Assembly: GCA_003254905.1 (NCBI GenBank)
Contig: QANU01016049.1
Span: 104,973 to 168,972, forward strand
DNA length: 64,000 nt
Direction: 5' to 3'
Source: Nissolia schottii
Lineage: Eukaryota; Streptophyta; Magnoliopsida; Fabales; Fabaceae
The notes under the pieces are model-generated. The model saw nothing but the letters and a program-made list of their open reading frames with translations. It ran no database searches and was not told the origin of the DNA. A program made the translations under genes and the position numbers. This document shows positions 10,006 through 21,564 of this stretch, piece by piece (position 1 is the stretch's first letter; each line of letters opens with the position of its first letter).

Positions 10006-10234
10006 GTGTCTGTAAGATTTGCCTAGAAAGGGGTTCCTAGCATATAACTACATACTTGTTCCCTATCGTTCCATTATGATCTTTATACATTAGGCGATTG
10101 ACCTCTAATTCTCTAGTGTTGCCCTAACACCTATGCAACAACCCGGTCCTCATGATGCATGCTTCTCATACAATAATAGGCATATCCCCACTCATTGGAT
10201 CCCTTAGATTCACTAAAGTCTCAAGTCTTTCAGT

Positions 10235-10545
10235 TTTCATTCGAATGAATTCCTTACTAGTGCTTTCATTCGACTGAAATAGGGTTTCATTCGATTGAAA
10301 TCCTCAGCATGCTATCATTTGAATGCTATGGGATTCAATTGATTGAAATCCAGAGATTTTCGTCCATTAGACTGAAATGGGGTTTCATTTGATTGAAATC
10401 GTCAGCATGCTTTCATTCGAATGCTATGTGATTCAATCGATTGAAATCCGGAGATTTTCTTTCATTCGACTGAAATGGGATTCAATCGATTGAAAGCTCA
10501 ATTTGTCTTTCATTCGATTGAAAGCTGTAAAATCGCTTCCCCAAG
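10235..10545 (-). repeat. CATTCG minisatellite in the T0 LTR
   Basis: Repeats of CATTCGACTGAAAT, CATTCGAATGCTATG and TTCAATCGATTGAAAT, giving perfect short palindromes such as TTTCAATCGATTGAAA. It occupies the same LTR position as the arrays in L1, D, E and G. Confidence 0.8.
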
Positions 10546-10931
10546 ACTTCAGTTTTCATTTTTTCCCAGAAACCTACTGTTCCTAGGGTTCCAATTAGTA
10601 CAGTTATGCATTTCATTCATCAAATTTTCCCAAAACCCTTTTTACCCTGAAACTCCCAAAATTCCTACTTAACAATTTTTACAGTCCAACATATAAAATA
10701 ATCACATATACAGTTAAAAATTAAACCACATAGACAGTAAGCTTAGAGTTACCCACTTCCTATGTGCATTTTGATCAGTTGTCCGTGATGAGGGACTTAT
10801 CCTCATCACGCTGTGTACTCCTCCTATTTTCCCTAAGCCCGGTAGCATAACCGCAATGCACTAGAATGATACAGGCAGAGTAACTTTTTCCTAAATTCTC
10901 TATTTCCTTACTTTCAAAAGCTTTGGGGGGG

Positions 10932-10939
10932 CTTTTATA
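10932..10939 (-). promoter_or_regulatory. Probable TATA box of the T0 LTR
   Basis: CTATAAAAGCC in sense, in the same G/C-rich setting as the boxes of L1 and D. Confidence 0.6.
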
Positions 10940-11220
10940 GGCAAGGGATTCGGCCCCCTGCTTCCTGTTCTCTTTTATTTTTTATTTTTTTATTTTTTCA
11001 TATATATTATTTTTTATTAATTCCATTAATTAAACCCATACTATTATATCGTCGTCCTATGAAAATATCGCGGGTGCACGGACACCATAAAAATATTCCG
11101 AGCACATTCCTGCGATCCGCTAAATTTCTTGGTTAGAATAATCGCCTCTGACGTGCTTTTAATTAAGCAAAAATTAGGGTTTAAGCGAAATTCTCATAAG
11201 GGAAAGTTCGGGATGTTACA

Positions 11221-11233
11221 TTCCACCCCGTAG
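11221..11233 (-). other. Polypurine tract of T0
   Basis: In sense CTACGGGGTGGAA abuts the first base of the 3' LTR, as expected for the plus-strand primer of a Ty3 element. Confidence 0.7.
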
Positions 11234-11240
11234 AAAAATT

Positions 11241-11696
11241 TCACCCTCGAAATTCCATACCTTCGAATAGCTCAGGATAGGTTGCTTTCATGTCCATCTC
11301 CAGTTGCCAAGTTTGCTCTTCTACCTTCCCGTTCTCCCAAATTACGCGCACCATTGGAATTTCCTTATTGCGTGTCTTGCTATCGATAATCTTCTGCTGC
11401 ATCAACGGCAAGGAAAGGTCTTCTCTTAGGACGATTTTCTTTGGCTCCAGTACATGATCCAGAGAGGCATAATATTTCCTCAATTAGGACACATGGAAAA
11501 CCGTATGAACGTTGGCCAGATTTTGCGAGAGAGCTATTTGGTATGCCATTGGTCTGACGCGCTCTAAGATTTGAAAGGGTCCAATGAACCGGGGGCTTAG
11601 CTTCTTCACCTTCATGGCCTTTCCAATACCTGTGGTCGGGGTAACCTTCAAGAAGACATGATCTTCTTCCTGAAATTCTACCGGCCTTCTCTGCAC
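11241..11696 (-). pseudogene. T0 integrase C-terminus and chromodomain
   Basis: Two open segments broken by one stop (about 11484). The first contains E-F-Q-E-E-D-H-V-F-L-K-V and L-S-P-R-F-I-G-P-F-Q-I, the integrase C-terminal GPY/F module. The second contains N-K-E-I-P-M-V-R-V-I-W-E-N and E-E-Q-T-W, the chromodomain core found in Tekay chromoviruses, where it guides integration to heterochromatin. The order matches elements A and D. Confidence 0.85.
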
Positions 11697-12600
11697 GTCA
11701 GCGTAGCTCTTCTGACGTCTCTGCGCCGTGAGAATTCGTTGCTTGATCCATTGTATGCATTTTTTCGCCTCTTACGTTTCTTCTGGACCCAAGTACCTAT
11801 ATTCTCGGCCATCATTCCAACATAAGGGTGAGAGGCATTTGCGGCCATAGAGCGCTTCAAAGGGAGCCATGCTGATGTTGGCATGGTGACTGTTATTGTA
11901 TGTAAACTCCACAAACGGTAACAGTTCATCCCAATACCACGGCGAATCGAGCGCACACGCCCTTAGCATGTCTTCTAGGGTCTGAATCGTTCTCTGGGTG
12001 GTCCATCTATCTGGGGATGATAGGTTGTGCTCAACAATAGCTGGGCGCCATATGCCTTCTAAAAAGCTGTCCAAAGGCGGGACGTAAATCATGGATCTCT
12101 GTCTGATACAATGGACAAGGGCACGCCATGTAGTCTCACCACTTCTTTTACATAGAATTGCACTAATTTTTCTAGGGGGTAGTTCATCCTCACCAAAATA
12201 AAATGGGCAGACTTAGTGAGTCTGTCAACAATCACCCAGATGGCGTCTACTCCCCTCGTCATACGCGGCAATCCCGATACAAAGTCCATGGAGATATCGT
12301 CCTACTTCCATTCTGGCACCTCTAGGGGATGTAGCAGTCCTGGCGGCTTCCGGTGCTCCACCTTCACTTTCTGGCAAACTAAACACTTTTGCACTAAATC
12401 CTCCACGTCTCGCTTTAGGCCTGGCCAAGAAAACATTTTCTTCAAATCATGATACATCTTAATGATACCAAGATGCATGGTGAACTTGCTTTTATGACCC
12501 TCGTGCAGGATATCTCTTCGCAGGGTACCTTCGTCGGGTACGCAGATCCAGTCTTTAAAGCATATGACTCCATCACTGTCCACCATAGCTTTTTTGACTT
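11697..12600 (-). pseudogene. T0 integrase core (broken)
   Basis: Reads, with stops and frameshifts, through the HHCC zinc-binding region (H-L-G-I-I-K-M-Y-H near 12490 and C-L-V-C-Q-K near 12390) and the catalytic core: [25 protein letters not shown] and T-I-Q-T-L-E-D. These contain the D, D and E positions of the integrase triad. Adjacent fragments are on different frames around 12090 and 12290, so no functional enzyme is possible. Confidence 0.85.
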
Positions 12601-13285
12601 TCCCTTCCTTGACCGCTCTAACAAACTTTTGCCAGAGACTCTTTTGGCAATACTCCTAGGCTTCGGTTATCTTCTGCCTGAAACTGCTAGTAATTTGTAG
12701 CGAACCTAACTTGATGTCGTTGTTCTGTAGAACCATTCCCAGGTTGAGATCTCGAAAGTCTTCCAATAGCTTGGCCTCCCTTACCATCATACGGACCAGT
12801 GCACGACTTTCCGACTTAATGCATCTGCTACTACATTTGCCTTTCTGGGGTAGTAATTCAGACCGAAGTTGTAATCCTTCAAGAATTCCATCCACCTTCG
12901 CTGCCTCATGTTTAACTCCTTCTAGTCGAAAAGGTATTGCTGGCTTTTGTGGTCCGAGAACATCTCAAACCAAAACCCCGTACAAGTAGTGCCTCCATAT
13001 CTTTAACGCGAACACCACTGCGGCTAACTCTAGGTCATGAGTAGGGTAATTTGCCTCGTGGGGTCTTAACTTTCTGGAGAAGTTAGCCACCACTTAGCGA
13101 TTCTGCATAAGCACGCACCCTAGTCCCCATTCTTGAGGCATCACAATACACTTCACAAGGTGTATGCGGGTTTGGAAAAATTAGTGCCGGTGTGGTGGTC
13201 AATTTCTCTTTGAGCTTACAGAAGCTCTCCTCGCATTCCGGTGACCATTCAAACTTAACTTCCTTACGGATGAGCTTGGTAAGGG
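12601..13285 (-). pseudogene. T0 RNase H region (broken)
   Basis: The frame near 13240-13090 reads V-K-F-E-W-S-P-E-C-E-E-S-F and V-Y-C-D-A-S, the start of RNase H, followed by degraded sequence matching the A element RNase H and integrase N-terminus. At 13281-13285 AAGGG is the duplicated target of insertion S. T0 coding sequence resumes at 34089. Confidence 0.8.
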
Positions 13286-14713
13286 TGATGACAACCAAAT
13301 TTACGTGTTTGTTCAATGCTTTTGTCAGAAGCTTAATTTGAACTTTCAGTCGTTTCAAAATAATATATCCTTCGTTACGGCTTTCAGATTCTCGAGGAAT
13401 CCAACTGCAGTATAGTTGGGTATAGTCGAATCCACAGAGAGTTGTAAAATTACCATTCTTGAGTTTAGTTAATTAAACAATGAAGCGAAGGATTTGATAA
13501 ATTGTTGATAGTTTAAATATGTAAATAAACAACATAAAAAGTAAATAGGCAACAAATCAGAGGTAGATCCGGAAGCTTGTTGGGAATTGAATCATATCAT
13601 AGTTTCATGTATCCAGTTACTTATTACACAGAACTATCATTTCATTGATTGCCTGCCACCAGTTCTTAACCTGTTCATCGCTTTTGCGCATGAAAAGATC
13701 ATAGGTTTCCGTTGTTAAACTGTCACTTTCGCACACAAGCTTAACAAAGTACGCCAGTGTTATTCCAGATGTTAAAACGGTTAACCTTTATTCCGGTTAT
13801 GGCAACAAGATTAGATGGATTGATTTAGATCCGACTCTAATGATTGTAACTTTCGTTCACAACCTTCAAGTCTAGAATCTAGCTTAGCATAGTAATATTG
13901 GTCTTAACTTGGTTATGACTTAATTAGTATAACTTTCGTTCATACAAATAAGTCCCAAATTAAGAAGCAAAACACTAAACAAAAGCTAGCATTAAGCATA
14001 AAAATCATTCAAGCGAATCATAAGAAAAATAATAGATTCATATGCAGAAGTACACGGATACAATCATACTGCAATATTCATCAAAATCCCAACAACAAGA
14101 GGATTACAAATCCATCTTAAGAGAATCTCAGAGGCAAGGTTTGGACGCTTACCATGACACTTTATCACGCTATCATGATAGTGGCTTCGCCAAGCTTCTT
14201 CGATCTCCTGGCTCCTTCACCGACCTCCTCTTTGTTGCTAAACTAAACTTATGCTTTAAAGTGTAAAAGGAATGGAAGAAGAATGGATTCTTGAAGGGGG
14301 AGGGATGTATGGAAGATGTTTTGAATGAATGCACGACCTCCTCTATTTATAGGCAAAGTTTTGGTGGCTTCGCTCAGCGGTACAGGTACCACTGCTGAGC
14401 GGTTAAGGCTTTATCGCTGAGCGGCTGTGCAAAATCGCTGAGGAGTGTAATCATTTAACGCGGAGTAATAAATGCTCCGGCAGCTTTTACAGGGGCGGTG
14501 CCGCCTCCAGGCTGGCTCCAGCTGGTGCAATAAATGCAGCGGCTGCAAGTGGCTCCGAGGTACATCCGCTGAGCGGCCAAGGGTGCACCGCTCAGGGGTG
14601 CTTGTCTTCTGTGCTGAGCGATATTGTCCTTGCACTGAGCGGCTCTTCACTGAGTTTGTCTTTTTACTTCTTATTTCACTTTTGCCCTTTTGCTCCATTC
14701 TTTATGGGATTCT
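13286..14713 (-). mobile_element. Athila-type LTR S, left part
   Basis: The left portion of a minus-strand LTR inserted in T0 RNase H/RT sequence. It starts TGATGACAACC at 13286 and its right end, GGCACTTATCA, lies at 34083. AAGGG (13281-13285 and 34084-34088) is the perfect target duplication. It is related to the T1 LTR (13380-13500 matches 37160-37290 in reverse). It carries a TATA box at 14341-14350 in reverse and CGCTGAGCGG palindromes at about 14365-14645. It is split at 14713 by Ath1. Joined length is about 1.57 kb, and there is no internal region, so it is a solo LTR. Confidence 0.88.
14365..14645 (-). repeat. CCGCTSAGCGG palindrome cluster in LTR S
   Basis: At least seven exact or one-mismatch copies of the 10-11 bp palindrome CGCTCAGCGG / CCGCTGAGCGG, upstream in sense of the CTATAAATAG box at 14341-14350. 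Confidence 0.8.
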
Positions 14714-16187
14714 TGACACACACTAAAACGTCGTTAATTTCAGTGCGTAATCAAATAATAATTTATAAAACTAAATCAACCCCAAAAACGTAGTAAAGGG
14801 GGCTAACCTAGGTCGTCTCTCAAGGAAGCAATTAGAACCAATTAAAATTGCAACTAAAAAGAGGGTTTGGACTGATGAATAATAATAAAAAGAAAGAAAA
14901 ATAAAAGTAAGTCAACAATGATAAAAAAAACCAATATCCTGCATACGGTGTTTCTAGATCAAGGATTAATTGTCATTGGTTCCCAATTAATTATTCATAA
15001 GAGGGATGTTGTTTATTAGTTGAAATCTCTAACTAATACGCAATTCACCTAAGAGACTACGATCGTGAATCTCCTAAGCATTTATTAATATAGGAATTAA
15101 AACTAAGATCTCAGCATTAAAAACCTATATCAATTATGTTCCAATTGTACAACCTAATTAAATCTAATTAGTTTTCCAAAAAGTTCCCAAATCCTAAATC
15201 AATAAATCCTACAATCGTCAAGATCTATCAACCTAGAATTAACCCTAACCAATAACATGCAATCGCTATATTATTAATCACAGGCGGAACAAATCATGAA
15301 TAAACATTAAGCACAAGACCTCGAATTAATCCTAATCTAGAGTTACCGCATGCAAGAGATTAAGAAATTACTCCTCCATGGGTGGAGGCCATGGGTGGAG
15401 GATAAAAACTCATAATAAATAAAGAATAAGAGAGTGGAAAAATAATAGAGAATTAAAGTGACAAAACCTGAATGCAATAACGGGAGAAATTCGTAAATCC
15501 TTGAAGAACTAAGAATTAAGCACTACTAACACCAACCTAAAGTGCATAAAAGAAAAGAGAAAAGTGCAGAAAATAAAAGTGGAGGCTCAGTGTGAAGTTG
15601 TTGAGAGAGGATTTCTATTTGTAGAGGATTGGCCTAAAGTGGGAGTAAATCCCGCACTTTCAGCACAGTAGTCAGTAAAATCGCGATAACTTTGGCTACA
15701 GATATCGGATTGAGGTGATTCAAATCTCCAATTAAAGCTAAGAGATAGATCTACAACTTTGTCGTTGAGGTCAAATTGAGATTCAATCTCCATCCTGGCG
15801 CAAAATCCGTGGCAAAGTCAGCTTTAAAAATCCTCAGCAAATCTTTGACCAAATCTTTTTGAATTTAAATTTAATCTTGAATTTATTGGTCTCAATCTTC
15901 TCTCAAATCTCTTCTTTCAAATTTATATCTTATCAAATCTCCTTCAAATCTTCAATGATTCTCTTGATAATTTATTTTCTGCAATTAAAATAGAAAACTA
16001 AAAAAGAACAAAAGAAATCTACACATTAAATTTTAAGATAAAGTAGTGCTTAAAATTGCATTTTTCTAAATTTCTCACAAAAGAGGATAATGTGCAAAAC
16101 ATATTAATTAAGCATTAAAATTACACATTTTTAGTATACAATGTTCAATTATAGAATAATAAAATAGGGTACAAAGTACACCTATCA
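14714..16187 (-). mobile_element. 3' LTR of Athila element Ath1
   Basis: A 1474-bp LTR, TGACACAC..CCTATCA on the plus strand, first boundary of Ath1 (14714-33932). The target duplication ATTCT is present at 14709-14713 and 33933-33937. The inner edge is followed by the polypurine tract in reverse. The full-length LTR here is the reference for the damaged 5' LTR at 32099-33932. Confidence 0.92.
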
Positions 16188-16203
16188 AATTACCCCACAC
16201 TTG
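16188..16203 (-). other. Polypurine tract of Ath1
   Basis: In sense CAAGTGTGGGGTAATT directly precedes the 3' LTR start TGATAGG. The GTGTGGGG form is common in Athila-type elements. Confidence 0.75.
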
Positions 16204-16671
16204 AATAATTGCATGTCCTCGTGCAAGGAACTAAGAACAAAAGCAAACTAAAAATGAAAGTAAAACAAACAAAGAAAAATCTTTTTGGTGCGATGACACT
16301 ATTTACATCCCCCTACAAAGCCGCGAAACTCAGGGAGGCACTTAAGCCGACTCACTAATTACCAGACAACTGTGCAAAATACATGACAATCCAAAAATAA
16401 AAGTACATTTAGACAAGAGATTATAGCACCGTGCATTAAAACTAATTTTCTTGGCATATCAATCATAAGCAAAGAATAAGTCAAGGCATGTTAAAATCAA
16501 TTGGGTCTCACAGGTTAGTGTGTGTCACTCGTCACTCAAAGTGTATAGGTTCATCCAATGCTCTCTCAAACACTACACTAGAGTCGCCTCCATAGGCTTG
16601 ACTTTCTTCTATGCATCACGGATCACCAGATATATATGACATGCATCAAGAGGTCTTTTTAAGGTTGTAAT
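16204..16671 (-). other. Ath1 3' untranslated region
   Basis: No open frame and no recognisable domain. It lies between the polypurine tract and the insertion of element A, and continues at 27201. GTAAT at 16667-16671 is the duplicated target of A. Confidence 0.7.
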
Positions 16672-17094
16672 TGAAACACCCTACCTAACTGTTTACCCGT
16701 ACCCAGTAAACAATGCTCACTAGGTTGCTTTCTATCTGGGCGGAATACCTTAGTCCATTGTTATCTTTCGAAAATAGTGGTTTAAGAAAATAGGGACCAA
16801 TTTGAACTTTTCATTTTACATCGTATAAATACTAAAATAGAGCCATGCATTGGAAAAGATACATATAACAAAGCGTTTAACGGTAAGATAATAGTACATC
16901 CAATATATATCTAGGTGGTCCATCATGTAAAGTCACATAGCTGTATATACATAATAAGTACATAGATCAAACTGTCAAATACATAATCCAAAATACATAG
17001 CATCAAAATACAAGGACTACTGGAATGCTACTCAGTATGTCCTTGACAAAAGTCTAAACAGCTATATCTCTCTAAAAGCATCCAATTATAGCGC

Positions 17095-17163
17095 TCATGG
17101 CTCAGTGGGTGGCTCATCAGCATCATCAAAATAAGACTCGTCTTCTTCTGTACCTGAAGTCAT
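17095..17163 (-). CDS. LTR leader mini-ORF of A (22 aa), 3' LTR copy
   Basis: M-T-S-G-T-E-E-D-E-S-Y-F-D-D-A-D-E-P-P-T-E-P, stop TGA. It starts right after TTCTCATTCCCCATTGTTT in sense. The copy in the other LTR (24707-24775) differs by Tyr to Cys and a TAA stop. Compare M-A-P-G-M-E-D-E-S-Y in D and M-A-L-G-M-E-D-E-S-Y in L1. It could be a leader peptide, or the reading of a conserved CAG-GTACAG splice-like site. Confidence 0.35.
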   Translation of the reverse strand: MTSGTEEDESYFDDADEPPTEP

Positions 17164-17962
17164 AAACAATGGGGAATGAGAACGGTAGGTTCTCAGTGGA
17201 AATAACTTTAGTTCCTGAGTCATGTAATAGATTATGTCGGACTTCAAGCCGCTCAGAGATCTCTAATGAACACACATACTAAACAGCCTACCATTTATTA
17301 TCTGGCCTACCTGAATGGCTTTATCAGCATTATTAGGTGACATGCGTACTACTCTTGTTTACTACGTTCTCGTGCTGATTAACATTTCGTGAATATACAT
17401 AACCGTCTCAAGCGTGCTCTTGACGGTACGGCATAACAGCAGAAATATAATTCCAGAGTAAGCAGAATACATCACAGAATACACTCAACATTCAATTCAG
17501 CATAACAGAATCAGCAGAATATATGCAGCACAGTCAGCAGCATAAGTATGACAGAATTGAACATGCCTAGCAGAATGTAACAGCATAACAGAATACAGCA
17601 GCATAACAGAATATAACAGGATAACAGAATGCAGTAACATAGCAGAATAAGTGTTATTCCCACCATAATAATGTCCTCTGTTGACACTAGTATGACGGAA
17701 TAACCTCACAACCTCAGTATAGGCCGACACTGTCTGGACCTTACTGCGGTGGGCTTCCACCTGCTGTGTGCCCCATCGACAGTGGGCGGATATTGTACAC
17801 CAACCTAAGCTTGCCCCCTTTCGACAATGCATAGGTGTGGTAACCGCACACTTCCTGGTATGCCATATCGACACCACCTGTGGCAGGCTTCCACATTCAG
17901 GATGCCTCGACCTCCTGAAGTGGGATCATAGTGGCTCATGTGATCACGGCCTATTTAGCATG

Positions 17963-18074
17963 TGGCATATAGCCAATATCAGCATGGGCATTTAGCCATT
18001 TTTTTCAGCATGTGGCATTTAGCCTTTTCAGCAGCATTGGGCATTGGCCCTGTTTCAGCATGGGGCATTAGCCC
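17963..18074 (-). repeat. GGC(ATTA)GCC hairpin series in A, 3' LTR
   Basis: Five small inverted repeats: TGGC-ATATA-GCCA (17963-17975), GGC-ATTTA-GCC (17987-17997), GGC-ATTTA-GCC (about 18014-18024), GGGC-ATTG-GCCC (18039-18050), GGGC-ATTA-GCCC (18063-18074). They are separated by TTTCAGCATG-type spacers. Arm length varies but stays paired. Confidence 0.75.
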
Positions 18075-18377
18075 TTTTTCATCATTTCAGCATTCTTTGT
18101 ACCTGCAGCATGTTATACTTGTTTCCCTATGGTTCATTTCAGCATCTTTACTTAATCTCAGAGTTAATTCTAGTCCTTTAAACTAAGTTAATCATGAATG
18201 CATGACATGCTACAGATTATGTCACAGATTACATATACTTTGCAAGTTTAAAACATAATCTTTATATATTCACATACAGCATGAACTTCATATAATTCAG
18301 TTATCAATCATAGCTATCATATTTAACATTGGATTATGTGTCTCAAGAGGGATTCCATAAACGTTCTGGCACTTAAG

Positions 18378-18560
18378 CCGCTCAGCGGAAACTCTTGTCC
18401 GCTCAGCGGTTTAAGTCTGTCCGCTCAGCAGTACATGCTTACTGCTCAGCGGACCGCCTTCTCGAATCCTCAAAACTGCCTTAAATAAAAATATCTTTCT
18501 CACTTTCCACGTAAACCTAGTCTCGCTCAGCGGTCCTGAGACGCCGCTCAGTGGCCCCTG
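18378..18560 (-). repeat. CCGCTCAGCGG palindrome cluster in A, 3' LTR
   Basis: Copies at 18378-18388, 18399-18409, 18421-18431 (one mismatch), 18442-18452 (one mismatch) and two more near 18524 and 18544. This is the same palindrome as in the Athila LTRs Ath0, S and T1, although the LTRs are otherwise unrelated. In element A it takes the LTR slot where L1, D, T0, E and G carry CATTCG arrays. Confidence 0.85.
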
Positions 18561-19585
18561 TGCGAGACTTGAAAACCGAATCCACAATTTCTTCCATTTT
18601 TCTCTCCTTGCTCCCATGGAACCTGCTTGAGCTTTCACACATAATCCAAGCAGAATAATCCTATCTAATCCAGGTCACAAGACCCTTCAAAATTGTCTTC
18701 CTAAGCCTAGCATCAATTCTAGCATATTTCATCACATATTCCATACATCACATACATAAGCACATAAGCACACACCATACACAAACATTCATCCACCATC
18801 AAGAGGTGAGGAACTAGAGTTACCCACTTCCTAAAGAGCTTGTTGGATGATGGAAAAGATGGACTTGAGGCTTGGTTGCTTGCTTGAAAGCTTCTTTGTC
18901 AAGAAAAGAGAAAACCTAGGTTATGGAGATTAGGGTTATGGAACTTGGTGCTCTTGCTTCTACTTGGAGAAAAACTCTTAACCTCGATGCTAGCTTGCCT
19001 CCTTGATGGATTTGAGAGTGATTGATGATGATGAAAACAAAGGATGATGATTGAGCTTCAATGATTATGGAGCTTGAAGCCTTAGAACTTAGGAAGGAGA
19101 AATGAAATGACTTTGGTGTGTTGTATATGTATGTTTCGGTTTTGGGCTAGGGCTGGCCGTGGGTTTTAGTTTCCTTAGCCATAATTATTTGTTCCAATTT
19201 TACCCTTAGTGTGTTTTAGGTCATGTTCATTCATTAATTATTTATGTACGGAAGTCCTAAAATTATTCCAGACATACCGTTGTGACCTATTAATTATCCT
19301 TGTGAATATTTAAATCTTAAATAACATATTCTTGAATTTGTTTCCATCTTAATATATTTTACAGACTCCTATGAGTTGTGAGGAAATTATACTAAAATCC
19401 TAATTTCGATTCGAACATCACCGGACGCCACGAGATCGCAGAGTTATTTTTTTTAACTAAGATTACAGGACTATAATCAATTCTTGAGTGTTATTTCATC
19501 TTTATCTCACCTTTTCCTTCTTGTTATATTTTTAATTCTTTCATAGATAACATATTAATTGAAGGGAAAAAGTCGGGTTGTTACA

Positions 19586-19600
19586 TTCCACCCCCCTTCG
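19586..19600 (-). other. Polypurine tract of A
   Basis: In sense AAGGGGGGTGGAA runs into the LTR start TGTAACAACC. Confidence 0.75.
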
Positions 19601-19639
19601 AAAAATTTCGCCCTCGAAATTGAAAGATAAGGATAGATC

Positions 19640-19955
19640 CATACCTCTCAGAATAACTCCGGATACGCCTTCTTCATATCCGCTTCTAACTCCCATGTTT
19701 GCTCTTCGACTTCCCCGTTCGTCCATACCATTCGTACCATAGGAATCTCCTTGTTCCTCGTCTGGCGAACCTTATGATCAATGATCCTTTACGACGTAAG
19801 CGGAAGCTAAATCTTTCCTCAACTGTATGTGTTCTGGCTGAAGTACATGATCGGGGGATGCATAATACTTGCATAACTGAGAGACATGGAAAACAGATAT
19901 TGGCTAGGTTCGGCGGAAGAGCTATTCGGTATGCTCCCGGCCCAATCCGTTCCAA
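19640..19955 (-). pseudogene. A: integrase C-terminus and chromodomain
   Basis: After a frameshift near 19975, the frame M-E-R-I-G-P-G-A-Y-R-I-A-L-P-P-N-L-A-N-I continues the integrase tail. A further frame change leads to R-N-K-E-I-P-M-V-R-M-V-W-T-N and E-E-Q-T-W-E-L (about 19760-19650), the chromodomain core, ending P-E-L-F-stop. The chromodomain is typical of Tekay chromoviruses and binds modified histone tails in family members. The frameshifts make this part untranslatable from the upstream frame. Confidence 0.85.
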
Positions 19956-19974
19956 GATCTGAAACGGTCCAGTT

Positions 19975-21300
19975 CAGCTTCTTAATCTTCAATGACCTCC
20001 CAATACCTGTCGCTGGAGTCACCTTTAGGAAGACATGATCTCCCTCTTGGAACTCAAGTGGTCTCCTCCGAGTATCTGCATAACTCTTCTGTCGACTTTG
20101 AGCGGTATGCATCCTCTGTTGTACCAGCTTCACTAATTCTTCCGCTTCTTGGGCCTCCTCAGGATCTAGCCCACTGTACTGTCTGCCACTATTCCAACAG
20201 AGAGGTGATGGGCACTTTCGGCCATATAGAGCTTCAAATGGAGCCATGCCAATACTGGCCTGGTAACTGTTGTTGTAGGCAAACTCTATAAGCTGTAACA
20301 TTTCCTCCCAATTTCCTGGTGTGTCTAGCGCACAAGCTCTTAGCATATCTTCCAAGGTCTGAATAGTATGCTCGGACTGACCATCACACTGAGGGTGATA
20401 TGCTGAACTCAAATGCATCTGAGACCCATATGCCTTTTGAAACGCAGTCCAGAATCTGGAAGTAAATCTGGGATCTCTGTCTGAAATAATAGAAGATAGT
20501 ACTCCATGCAACCTTACTACCTCCTTGATATACAGTTGTACAAGCTTCTCCAATGAATAAGTCATCTTGATTGGGATAAAGTGAGCAGACTTAGTCAATC
20601 TGTCCACAATTACCCAAATAGCATCAACTCCAGTCCGAGTACGTGGTAAGCTTGACACAAAATCCATAGCTATGGCTTCCCACTTCCATTTTGGAACCTC
20701 TGGAGGATTCAGCAATCCTGGCAGTTTCTGGTGCTCAATCTTCACTTTCTGACAAACTAGGCACTTCTGTACCCAGTCCTCGACATCTCTCTTTAATCTT
20801 GGCCACCAAAACATGTGCTTAAGATCATGATACATCTTAGTAGTACCTGGGTGCATCGTGAAATGACTCTTATGAGCCTCCCTCAAACTATCCTCTCTTA
20901 AGCTGCCTTCCTTAGGCACACAACTGCGCCCGTCAAATCTCAAAATCCCATCATCTCCTGTTGTCACTTCCTTGATCTTACCCTCTTCAACAGCCTTGCA
21001 AAACTTACACCAAGTATCCTCCTGACAATCCTTCTGAGCCTCTGTTATTCTCTGCATGAAATCACTACTAACCTGTAGAGGATATAACGTCAACCTGTCA
21101 TGTTGGCGGGCAACAGTCAAATTGAGATCACGAAACTCCTCTAACAACTTTGCTTCCTGCGCCATCATCTGAGCCATCTGCAATGACTTCCGGCTCAAAG
21201 CATCAGCCACTACATTGGCCTTACCAGGATGATAATTGAGATTGAAGTCATAATCCTTAAGAAATTCAATCCACCTCATCTGACGCATATTCAGTTCCTT
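19975..21300 (-). pseudogene. A: end of RNase H and integrase
   Basis: An open frame from 21288 ([15 protein letters not shown]). Contents in order: RNase H end ([16 protein letters not shown]); integrase zinc finger (H-F-T-M-H-P-G..M-Y-H-D-L and C-L-V-C-Q-K); catalytic core with D in M-D-F-V-S-S-L-P / V-D-R-L-T-K, D in I-I-S-D-R-D-P-R-F and E in T-I-Q-T-L-E-D-M-L-R-A; then the C-terminal basic region F-Q-E-G-D-H-V-F-L-K-V. The frame is lost near 19975, where bases expected for the S-P-R-F-M-G-P motif are missing. The upstream stop at 21301-21303 separates it from the rest of RNase H. Confidence 0.92.
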
Positions 21301-21564
21301 CTAATCAAACAGGTATTTCAGACTTTTATGATCTGAATACACCTCGAATCGAACACCATACAAGTAATGTCTCCAGATTTTCAATGCAAAAACTACTGCA
21401 GCCAACTCTAGATCATGCGTAGGATAGTTCACCTCATGCTGCTTCAGTTGTCTAGAGGCATAGGCTATCACCTGGCGTCTCTGCATCAGTACACATCCCA
21501 GTCCAGCACCTGACGCATCACAGTATACCTCAAAAGGTTCCTGGGGATCAGGCAGTACTAGCAC
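21301..21564 (-). pseudogene. A: RNase H
   Basis: Carries F-E-V-Y-C-D-A-S (first catalytic Asp), [16 protein letters not shown] (Glu region) and [13 protein letters not shown] (third Asp). A TAG at 21301-21303 replaces the Gln codon expected before K-E-L-N. It is one frame off the RT because a single base seems to be lost near 21563 in the T-T-A-P-V-L stretch. Confidence 0.9.

Larger units (their letters stand above)
9253..11220 (-). mobile_element. 3' LTR of Tekay element T0 (partial)
   Basis: Minus-strand LTR ending GGGATGTTACA at 11220, directly followed by the T0 polypurine tract and pol remnant. The sense U5 end (about 590 bp by analogy) is missing at fragment C. Visible blocks: TTCTCACCCCCACT near 9270, CACCTAGTAA (9411-9442), a hairpin cluster (9660-10005), CATTCG repeats, GTTACCCACTTCC (10748-10761) and a TATA box (10932-10939). 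Confidence 0.85.
16672..19585 (-). mobile_element. 3' LTR of element A
   Basis: TG at 16672, CA at 19585, 2914 bp. In sense it begins TGTAACAACCCGACTTTTTC and ends GGGTGTTTCA. It carries the GTTACCCACTTCC block (18819-18832), CCGCTCAGCGG palindromes (18378-18560), a GGC-ATTA-GCC hairpin series (17963-18074), the TTATCAGCATTATTAGGTGAC block near 17321 and a 22-codon acidic mini-ORF (17095-17163). No clear TATA box was recognised. Confidence 0.94.
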
